Origin: Paragonimus skrjabini miyazakii
Taxonomy: Eukaryota > Platyhelminthes > Trematoda > Plagiorchiida > Troglotrematidae
Direction: 5' to 3'
Length of the DNA: 64,000 nucleotides
Assembly (NCBI GenBank): GCA_014338405.1
Contig: JTDE01000108.1
Coordinates: forward strand, 323,549-387,548
Shown here: positions 54,761-64,000 of the stretch, piece after piece
How the letters are laid out: each line of letters begins with the position of its first letter
Position numbering within the stretch: position 1 is the stretch's first letter
The notes under the pieces: model-generated
What the model saw: the letters and a program-made list of their open reading frames with translations, nothing else
Database searches by the model: none
Told to the model about the DNA's origin: nothing
Translations under genes and position numbers: made by a program

Positions 54761-57430
54761 TGTTGATGTTTTCAACTCTGCGATTGTTTGGTTTCACGAT
54801 ATAACTGTTCTCACAATTGTCTTGTGTACTTTATAATCTCAAGTCTTCCCTAGATCTACAGTTTTACATTTCAACCCATAATTTTAAATTTGACTAATCG
54901 GAAAGTTTCACTCGATTGTAACATTGAATGCTGTCTGTGTTTTGCATTAGACAGTAACTCGTTTTTCCTCGCTTATATTCAGCACGTATTACGAGTACCT
55001 CATGAATTACGACTGTCTGCTCATGAATAATTTATCGCATCAGTGACCCCTTTCATGTTGGCTGCAAAAATGTCCTCTTTTTCTGTGGTTCAGCGATAAC
55101 CTCCCCAGTTTCTAAATCTATCGCTCATTTCTTACTGGTCTAGTAAACTGTTCTTCCTTTGAATAAGCAATTCGTCCTTTAATTAAACCGCTTCAGCATC
55201 GTCTCTTTTTGATGTTGCGTCTACCTTGTGTTTATTGCGTTGTTCGTCGTATATACTGGCTCTGTTTTCTGTCTGAATGCTACATTATTTCTGGCTGCGT
55301 TGGTAAGTCCGCTTAGTGCTCATCTCACGACGTACATTACCGGATCTGCTGGTTCTGCAACTGAAAGGTTTCCGAAAATAGTCACAAGTGAAATTTGCCA
55401 TGCTTGTTTTGTTTATCAAGTCTGTAGTTGGTACCATTTTAAACCAGTCTTCATTGTTTTCTCAGACTTTTAATAGCTGGACGGGTTGATTTACCTTGTG
55501 CTTTTAACTAACTGTCGCTAAATCTTTGTTCTGTTGACATCCTACTGATACATTTGGAGTGTGACAGGGAGACGTGGACCCTATCGACCACGCGTTATTG
55601 ATCGGTCTCAAGGTCGTGTGGGATCAGTCGTTTGGTTTATAGGGTATTGCACATATTTTCACATCCCCCTTCATTTTTATATACAGTTTGCACCACTTTT
55701 GCTTGTACAGAATGAACACGACTTGTTTGAATTGATTCTGCTTAGCAATACACTCTTGGTGCGCGAGTCTCGACTCCTTGATGCTCCTGTTCCACATAGA
55801 TCGGGATTACCTACAGTGAGCTATTCAGCAGCTGCACTTTAATCTGACTGGTGACGTTTATACCTTTGTATTGGCTTAGTTCGCTACAGGTTTGACCAAA
55901 ATCAACAGAACTATCCAGATCCACTTCATAATTTCACATGTTGGCGACGTAGCTGGCAGGACTTTTGAAGACATTAAAGCAATCAGTTTTTCTAGAAGCT
56001 GCGCAAGATAACTTCAAGCTGATCGATTTGGTGGACAGTCATGTGTTTTAACACAAACATGGTCAACACAAACTGCTTCGCTACTCAAAACTGTTTCGTG
56101 AACGATTGGCGTGATCTGCCAACAGAGTGATTTGAACCACCTAAACATAGAGCTGTACTTCTGCTGGAAACGACCTTGTATGACGGAAAAATCCACCTGG
56201 CTCACTCCTGTTCGGTATGTTCTCTATCCATTCGAGGTGGAACTCAGACGTCGTCAACAGTTATGCATCGCCTAATGGTGCAGCGTCGACGACATCCCAC
56301 CCACCTTAGACACCAGATAGATGCTAACGAATATGCTTGATTTATTGGACCTGTTGAATCTCAGTCTCTTTTACCTTGGATGATGAACACGCTGAATTTC
56401 TGACTGCCCTCCCGAAGCATCGCAACAATCATTTTATAATGTGACTTTTCTACCGGAAACGCACTCATAGAGTACAATATGTTAACTTTCACCATTTTTT
56501 TAGCGATCCAGTCTTGTGTGCACTCTGTTCAATTGTGTTAGACCAACTTCTTCTAAGGAAGACTTCGCTGAAAAAACACCATTGTTGTGACCGACACTCA
56601 AGGTCGTAAACTGGTTAACGTGACGTCAACGGCAGGTCGGAAAGTGACATTTCATGCCAATTTTCCTTACAACAGTAAGGTTATCAAAGTTCACTTGAAA
56701 ACTTGAGTCACTTCAATCACCGGATGCATCTCCCACCTAGCCCAACTGACTACGCTGTTCAGCACTATCACATAAATAACATCACTCCTGAAATTCTCTC
56801 TACCACTTAGAGGCAAATTTCTCATCATTCATTAATTTTCACGTGACTGTCTGGCTATTAGCAAACGAATCGACAGTCACGTAGTTGGGTCAACTAATGC
56901 GCTCTAATTTTGATCCACGTGAATATCATTTATATCACGCTGTCTCAAATCATAGAGAACGACGTGACACGTCACAGCATATTCGATCAGTACTATAAAA
57001 CAGCAATACTGAGTACACCGAAACCAGCTGTGTAAGCGGCATGATCTCCCCTTCAGAAGTAAACGGACACCAGCTGTGTCAACACCGACAATAAAGGCAC
57101 GCAAATCATTTGGAGACGATGAAGAATATGAGAGCTTCTTACTACTACTGAAATGAATTTGGCTAAGGTAGAACAGTAGGGTAGATGACCGACCAGGTTA
57201 TGCTAATCGTGAGTAGTCTGCTGGATGTACGCAATGAAGCGTGGAAATAAATGGGGGCAGATACTGAGCAAATATTACTCTAGGTTTAACCTTATATGTA
57301 AAATAAGCATTTTTGTTTGCTGTGTTATTGAATCGCAAACCACATGTGTCACTTAGCCAAATATGCTGTCCTTGCGCCACATATGTTTACAGCTCACGAA
57401 ATTAGTGCATTAGTATACTGGAAATAAGTT
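54761..57430. other. no recognisable gene
   Basis: Open frames at 55228-55473 and 55561-55842 show no recognised domain. Nothing else was noted. Confidence 0.4.
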
Positions 57431-57435
57431 TACAA

Positions 57436-57715
57436 CCTGATCATTACTCACAAGCGGAAGTGATTGAGCGTTCACATATGATAATTCGGTCATGCCTAAT
57501 GCTAGGTCAGTGATACAGTGGTAAACACGGTTACCTCAAGAAAGTGTGGTCACAGTTCTAGTCCCGGCAGTGACAAGGATATGCACTTCTGAGGAGCTCT
57601 AATGAGAGCGAAATTCGGGTCTAGTGCCTCTGTTGTTCGACAGGGACCGATTGGAAAATCTATGGGAATGCGCTAGCTGTGATCAGTTGTCGGTGGTCGA
57701 CATTGAAACCTGACT
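57436..57715 (+). repeat. family B (SINE-like) repeat, near full length
   Basis: Runs from CCTGATCATTACTCACAAGC to CAGTTGTCGGTGG. It keeps CTAGGTCAGTGATACAGTGG (A-box-like) and GTTCTAGTCCCGGCAGTG (B-box-like), which makes it the copy in which the tRNA-like part is most readable. It agrees block by block with 12965-13265. Confidence 0.72.
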
Positions 57716-58094
57716 TTTGCCAACTGTTACTAATTGATAGAATGACACGTTTAGAATGTTGGCCATTGGAATAAAATACTTGCAACAATCTCTAAATAAA
57801 GGAGTTACAGCTTCCATGAATGTCAGACATTTACAAAATAATGTCGCATGCAGTATACATATATGAAGTGAACAGTATGGAAATTGGTTCATATAAACTC
57901 TACCAAAGGTTTTTACATTCCCATAAACTCTCACAAAAAGCTTTCAACTAGGTTTCCGTCTTTGTAAAATTTTCACGGTGATTCATGTTTTTATCGTGAC
58001 TAGGATATGTGTTTTTGTGCATATTCCTATGAGACGAGCATGCTGATCAATCTCTGACGATTTTAAACAAAGAAGTAGTAAACGTTCTTTGTAA
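57716..58094. other. no recognisable gene
   Basis: No motif was recognised between the two family B copies. Confidence 0.4.
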
Positions 58095-58185
58095 CTGAAG
58101 TTCAGTTTGCTCGATCTTCCAGAGTGGAGGAAAAAACTGCCCTGTTAACTTCAGTCGGTAACTTCTCTGTTTTCCCTCAAGTTTT
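58095..58185 (-). repeat. family B 5'-end fragment
   Basis: GCTCGATCTTCCAGAGTGG then CTGCCCTGTTAACTTCAGTC and GGTAACTTCTC match the 5' end of the family as seen at 41870-41990 (minus). Confidence 0.5.
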
Positions 58186-59520
58186 AGACCGGTTTTAAGC
58201 GGCAAAATTTACCAACCTACTGACGAGACCTAAGAAGAACAAAACTTGTGGAGGTTACACAATTTTGAAAAGGACTAGCCGAATACGAATGCTACAACCA
58301 ATTGTGAACTGTGTTCACTTAATATGCAGTTGTATTCAAAATTACCATTTTGTTTGTGCACAAATTTTACTGATGGTATGTTGTATACCTCTATTCGTAC
58401 AGCTGTACGTTTCTTGTCTGTTTACGCGGAAACAATCTGCGCAACCCCATGTCAGTCAATCATCTATGATAACTTGAAATCTGTCCAAGCGTTAACCCCT
58501 TGACGCCAGGAGCCATGGTCGATATGTGTACCATTCTCATAACACGCTATCATCAACCACTCTCTTAGATCTATCCAACCATGTTGAACACTTGATAACT
58601 ACTGATAAGTACTATGGGGTTGGAAATGATATAAACTGAATGTCGCTTAAAATTGATCACAACTTTCTAATTCACATGGACTGATCGACCAATCTTTTTC
58701 AGAAGAGATATCAGATTTGAAGTTGGTTGTTTGAACAATCTACATGAATGCGAACGTCGCGGTCAGTTTTGAATAATGTTCAACTAACATTTGATGACGT
58801 ATGTGACTAGTCTTGAATGTCGCTTTATATGAATGCTTGAGAGCAGCTGTTTACACAAATTACTCGTAGCATATCTGTTTGTGATTAAACGTTCAACAGC
58901 GTCCGTGAAATGCACAGGACGTTCAACTGTTGTTAACGCGTTGAATAAACTCACAGACCGTCATTATCACAAGACAAACGCTTACTATGGATTGCTTGCT
59001 AGTGAAGAATCTGGCGGATGCCGTTGTGTTACTCTAACCAACATCCACAATCGATTGAGGGCCGTAAATTAAGTTCAGGCATAAGTTGATGCCTTAGAAA
59101 ATACTTGATGTAGACAGTTGGCGCCGTATATGAGCTGTATTGGTGCAGAAAATTGACCTACCCCACGTTTGCAGGTAGCCAATTTTGGTAGTCTTCCTGA
59201 AACACCGCACTGAGTGTTTCAGTGCTCTGTGTAAAGGTCTACAAACTAGTCAATACACACTTAAAATTATATGTGGTTTACATACATGTCATCCTCAAGT
59301 TTGATGCTTAACATGAGGTGGCACAAACAGTGAAGTCCGGTATAACAGATCCCGATGGCCCCTAGACCAGTCAGTACACAGTAACATGAAAAAATGGTTG
59401 TGGTAGCATCGGAGAATGATGTTAATACCAAAATTTTGTGATGCTAATTTAGAAATGAATGAAAGCAAACCATTAAGTATTCAAGATAGCTGATGAGCAA
59501 TAGGAGATTTTAATTTTTTC
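58186..59520. other. no recognisable gene
   Basis: No domain, RNA or repeat recognised; the frame 58833-59072 has no known motif. Confidence 0.4.
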
Positions 59521-59812
59521 CTACAAATTGAACATCACCCACAACTGATCGCAGCTGGCGCATTCCCATAAATTTACCGGTCGGTCCCTTTCGAACTGCT
59601 GAGGCACTAGGCCCGAATTTCGCTCTCATTAAAGCTTCTCAGAAGTACATAGCCTTCCAACTACGGGGACTGGAACTGTGACCACGCTCTCATGAGGCAA
59701 CCGTGTTTATCACTGCATCACTGACCCAGCATTAGGCACCACCGAATTATCATATGTGAACGCTCAATCACTTCCGCTTGTGAGTAATGATCAGGCTGCC
59801 CGATCGCCTCAA
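59521..59812 (-). repeat. family B repeat, left arm of an inverted pair
   Basis: A near full-length minus-strand copy, from CACCCACAACTGATCGCAG through GAGGCAACCGTGTTTATCAC to GAGTAATGATCAGGCTGCCC. It is directly followed by a plus-strand copy, so the two can form a long imperfect hairpin. Confidence 0.72.
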
Positions 59813-59992
59813 GAAGTGACACAGTGTGGCCGGAGTTCTAGTCAAGGCAGTTGCAAGGATATGCACTACTGACGAGCTCAAACTAATGCGATACTTGAGT
59901 CTAATGCTTCCTTTCGAAAAAGGTCGACTGGAAAGTCTATGGGATTGTAACTGCTGTGATCAATTGTGGGTGATGTTCAATTTATACTCATG
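59813..59992 (+). repeat. family B repeat, right arm of an inverted pair
   Basis: Starts in the middle of the family (CCTCAAGAAGTGACACAGTG, GGCCGGAGTTCTAG) and runs to its 3' end (ATCAATTGTGGGTGATG). About 170 bp are complementary to the left part of 59521-59690. Confidence 0.72.
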
Positions 59993-61871
59993 ATAGCTTA
60001 AGCTTGAGTTGCCTGATAAATCGTAAAACCTAAAGTACAACCTAAGCAGCAAGCCTCTGCACATGCTTAATCGATCGAGGCAAAATGATTATATTGTTAC
60101 ACTAAAACTTAAAAAACGAATCGGCGTCACAGTTGTAATGCGTCCATAGTACGTAGAAAAGAGGAAGAAAGTCCCTGACAGATCAAAACAAATTCAAACC
60201 TGACAATACATAGGAATATTTATTATTGATAGAAAAAAACAAGTATAACGTGAATTACAAACATGGTCTATCTTTGAGTCGCAATATGCCAAATTAAAAT
60301 CTAAAGAAACAAAAATTTCTTGGAGGCTCAAAAACCCGATATTACCATGAGACTCATTTTAACAATGCATGATTCCAATATCGTGGAATAACCCAGTGAC
60401 TACATGTCTTTCATTCAAAAGAATCGAACTATTCAAACGTTGACCTCATCCCTCTGTTCATTTACGTATCGGTATATGAAATTATAAGTGCTATGCACGG
60501 TTATATTCTGACTCACTCGATGCATCTCTAATTCACCATTGTTTCACCTTGCAAAGGAAGTGCATATCAAAATAGCTCTTAACAAGTAAGTTATGTAGCG
60601 ATAAAGTATCAATTGACCTCAGTCTGTAGGGTATATTTGCCAATAAATTTGAGAAAACTGCCAGGTTATAAGCTAAATTTGTGCAGATAACATGATAAGA
60701 AGAAGCGTAGGAAAAATGAAGTGATCCAGATGTACGTATCTACAACGTGAACAATAGGTTAGTTTGCTCTGATAGGATTAGGTATAGTTCATATGGACGT
60801 AGCTAACATTCCGTGTACCGCATTCCAGCAAGGACAGGACAGCACATGAACTTTATGGGTTTCACTTGTATGACATACAAAGGTGATCGGTTTTTGGAAC
60901 GTATGAACTATGTATCGACGACATACCACAAACCCATTATATAATGCCGCATATAACCTTCCTGGATTCTTTGATCAAGAGATGGACGTCTGCATATTTG
61001 CTTATTGTGAGCGCACTCAAGGAATCAGTGGGCTAACTGCTTCCGTTCAGAAACAGTGACCTAGGGAATACGTCTGGGATGACGATCAACGTTAGCTTGA
61101 ATCGTGTCTTTAATGTGGCAAAGCTAGTGTCATCCTCCTAACCTGTGCAGACTGTTTATGTTATCGATCAAAAATGAACCCGTTGTGTACTCTGCCAACC
61201 TATCTATCAGTTTCTCCAAAATTGTCGTAGAACGAACGAATAGCCTGAACCCAGCGTCAAGGGACATGCCAGAATTTGACTCAATAATATAATGCACACA
61301 ACTTTTATTTGCGTGTTTCTGTAGAATAAAAATGACCTAATAAATTGGGGCGAATCAAATGTTGGCACATTTTCATCAAGTGTTATTGACTAGATGTTTT
61401 GATCTGCTAATTCCGCTAAACCTCAACTATACAGAAATATGTACAAACGTATAAAAAGTATACGAAAAACAATCATCATCTAACAAAGGCATGTGAACAT
61501 TGTTCACCAGATAAGCACAACTGACACGCGGTGGTAACCATGACACTGCTCATTTGCTTCTGATGAAAATTCAAATTGACGTACAGATTAATTAACGGAG
61601 CGGTAACCTGTTTCACGCCCAGTTGGCAAGGTTGGTCACAGTACACCTCGCATTACTAGTTTGCACGAACTACAGTTACAATGGCTCGGAGGAATGTTTA
61701 GAATGTTTCATGATACTCACTATTAACGCGACACTCGACGGCCGTTTTGATCCTTGTTTAGATTTATCGTGTAGATATAATCTGAATGGAGGATCAAACC
61801 AACACTCCTCAGGGTTATGTTATCATATCCTTAAAGTGTCTCTAAGGTTCAAAACTAGTCAATTTCATTAC
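59993..61871. other. no recognisable gene
   Basis: AT-rich. An open frame at 61623-61922 runs into the LTR at 61877 and has no recognised motif. Confidence 0.4.
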
Positions 61872-61876
61872 GGTTT
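61872..61876. repeat. target-site duplication GGTTT (left)
   Basis: GGTTT directly before the LTR start, repeated at 62301-62305. Confidence 0.8.
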
Positions 61877-62300
61877 TGTTGTAAACCCTCCTAAACGGTA
61901 CACTGGTTCGATCTCGGTATAGTGGTACGCTCGATAAAATCGGATTATCATCCCGGTAATAATTCACACGAAAATCTCGGTCCCGAATAGTACCGCGACT
62001 GTTCCCGTAATCACTCCCAAGGCAAGCCAAAAGACGCGTTCAAAATAAGAAGCTTTGTTCCGCTACAAAACGTGTGCGGGGTAGGGCGACAAGTACAAGT
62101 TATTTATAGGCCACGTCATGAACACACATCCCCACCCCATCATGAGAAACAGTTAGGACCACACATGTGTATAGCGGTATAAAAAAGTCTCAACCGATTT
62201 TGAACAGTTCTGCTAGTTCGGACTGAGTCGGGTGATTTTTTTCCTTCGCTCTCACGACGGAGGCGCCCTTGGGACGGTCACATGGTGGGGCGCCCTAACA
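61877..62300 (-). repeat. solo LTR, family 2
   Basis: A 424-bp LTR on minus (TGTTAGGGCGCCCC...GGAGGGTTTACAACA), homologous to 34767-35218. It has an exact 5-bp target duplication GGTTT on both sides and no internal region, hence solo. Shared blocks include GACCGTCCCAAGGGCGCCTC, GCGGAACAAAGC, GTCTTTTGGCTTG, ACGGGAACAGTCGC and GGGACCGAGATTTTCGTGTG. The copies are diverged by point changes and small indels. Confidence 0.88.
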
Positions 62301-62305
62301 GGTTT
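62301..62305. repeat. target-site duplication GGTTT (right)
   Basis: GGTTT directly after CCCTAACA, identical to 61872-61876. Confidence 0.8.
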
Positions 62306-62621
62306 TTTGTTTCTGCGTAAACTGTGCTTCCAATTCAGATCATAGATTCCTATGGGCACGAAGCGGTCTCAGTGATTACATACCATCAAGTGTACTTGTT
62401 TGGACCATGAGCATGATGACGTCCCTCAGGCAGTTCTGGCGCGTTTCTTTTATATCTCCATAATAAGAAGGTGGATAACAATATGAGACTAACGCAACAA
62501 TGATAGTAGGAATTCTGGTTGACACGTAGACATACTGTGAAAAATAATTGTTTATTAAAACAACACTTTCATTTCTCAGTTCATTCGCTGAAGTAGCTGA
62601 TCATTTGCTGGTATTTGCAAA

Positions 62622-62822
62622 ATGGAATCCCGGCCCAAAACTCTGGTTAGTCTCCAAGCGTTTTGCATACTTCTGAGTGATGCTGACCGTATGGTCGGTG
62701 TTATTTATCGCGAGTTTCCGTCCATCATTTCATTTCCCTCAGTTATAACTCATTCAGTTGCTTTTGATGTCCATAACCTACGGGACATGTGCGTTGGCCA
62801 AACATCTAGGACTACTTCATGA
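62622..62822 (+). pseudogene. possible GIY-YIG remnant of a Penelope-like element
   Basis: The end of this open stretch reads VAFDVHNLRDMCVGQTSRTT, resembling the start of a Penelope GIY-YIG domain (usual YxIxCxxCxxxYVGQTSR), with the Cys pairs and Tyr changed. Nothing else of the element was recognised on either side, so this is tentative. Confidence 0.3.
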
Positions 62823-62829
62823 TATTCCA

Positions 62830-64000
62830 CTAAGTTTGGAACTAAATGCCCCTGCTGACCCTTCACAACATATCTAGTACAATCATTGGTTCAACAACAC
62901 TTACCTAGTTGAAAGTGAAAATTATCACATCTGCAACTGAACGGTTCTTAGTCGGTTATCACCAACTATTAAGTACTGGTCATTTTTTGTATCGCGTTAC
63001 CACATATCGTCATTGAATTTGGTCAACTGTCAATAGTACCAGCCAGTGACTAACGCGCTGTTACGTGCATAATAAGGGTTACATGCACGCCAGTGTACCC
63101 CCAAATTCGGCAGTTTTTCGTATTCTTTTAAAGTGATGAAAACGGTTACACCTGCCCTATCCCATCTCAAACAGATAGGTTGCATGCATCAGAGAGAAGA
63201 CTAGACCCCGGATCAGTTTCATAATGCTTGCTTGTTGAAGAGCCCACGATTACTGAGGGGTTAATCACAACAAAAATGAATAAAAGATTTACTTATGTTA
63301 GGAATTCCGTAAGTTCACAAGCAGTTGTGCCATGCACACGCTTGTGAGTGAATGAAACCACAAGTTATGAAGCATAAGTCACTTGCTGTGGGTGTTGTTT
63401 GCAGGTGTCTAATGATTTCGGTCACTATGAAACAGATACGCTGCTCCTGATTACTGTCGGTCGAGTAACATCCAATAAAGGGTGAAACCCAGAACCTGCT
63501 TCTCCGATTTTGCCTTCGTCTGCAAATATTGTATCATTCAAGGTTGCGACATCGATACAGTAGATGATCACTTCCATGATGATCACTGTGGTGCGGCGTT
63601 CTGACTCTCCGGTGCAGCATTGATCCAGCAAATTAAGTGCCCCGACGGAAGTCGTCTTGCATCCACAGGCATATCGCAGACTGGTGTATGCCACCACAGT
63701 TTTACACTTTGACTCAACACTTTGACCTGTAGGATAAAACAAAATACGAATTTTAGGGAACCCTATCGGGAGCTTATAACGCAAACGGCTGACCATGGAA
63801 GCGACAGGATGTAGGGTTTTCTTGGTGGACCCCGCCCGGAACCAATGACACAATGGTCTCACTCAATTGACAGTGCGGTCGAACACAGATCAGGTGAGTA
63901 ATGAGTAAGATAGTTCTGTCTCATCCTGTTAGCTGTTGTTCGCAGTGGATATATTTAAAGTTACGTTCAATTTTATGCTTGTTTCTACGTACATATATAT
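62830..64000. other. no recognisable gene
   Basis: The longest frame, 63425-63862 on minus (145 codons), has no recognised domain and no copy elsewhere in the window. I do not call it a gene. Confidence 0.4.

Noticed and set aside
63425..63862. 145-codon minus-strand frame as a host gene
   Set aside because: No recognisable domain, no splice context and no second copy; length alone is not enough.

Overview
This window looks like eukaryotic, intergenic, transposon-dominated DNA. No complete host gene, bacterial operon, rRNA or convincing functional tRNA was recognised. Nearly every stretch with recognisable protein homology is a decayed retrotransposon fragment broken by stops and frameshifts. 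The mix (several Penelope-like elements with GIY-YIG endonucleases, Ty3/Gypsy elements, CR1/RTE-type non-LTR elements, tRNA-derived SINE-like repeats) fits a parasitic flatworm (trematode or cestode) best. That host assignment is inference from element types; no host marker gene is present.

Layout. 1-6.3 kb: a minus-strand non-LTR reverse-transcriptase relic (2.56-4.01 kb), copies of two SINE-like families and a third short repeat, and a 35-bp near-palindrome. 8.1-12.96 kb: two Gypsy relics in opposite orientation, one on minus (gag-like to RNase H, 10.74 down to 8.16 kb) and one on plus (protease, RT, integrase, then a probable 3' LTR start). 14.36-15.32 kb: a plus-strand non-LTR RT interrupted by an LTR with a primer-binding site and a GC-rich gag start. 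15.55-16.5 kb: a third Gypsy relic on minus, ending near an assembly gap (16577-16987). 17-21.2 kb: no recognisable coding. 21.24-22.93 kb: a GC-rich LTR-like unit with a (CG)10 tract, then a minus-strand Penelope GIY-YIG module. 25.3-27.1 kb: a solo LTR with a CTAG target duplication and a tRNA-like SINE. 28.4-29.2 kb and 39.97-40.89 kb: two copies of an unidentified 0.8-0.9 kb repeat. 32.6-34.3 kb: a Penelope element inserted into a non-LTR RT. 34.77-35.22 kb and 61.88-62.30 kb: two solo LTRs of one family in opposite orientation. 36.1-37.2, 44.3-44.7, 46.8-47.4 and 52.2-53.1 kb: further Penelope fragments. 57.4-60.0 kb: more copies of the 300-bp SINE-like family, including an inverted pair.

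Nothing here works together as a pathway. The value of the window is its stratigraphy: clear nesting (LTR in RT, Penelope in RT, gag fragment in SINE), solo LTRs with target-site duplications, hammerhead-like folds at two Penelope 3' ends, and at least two repeat families I cannot name.
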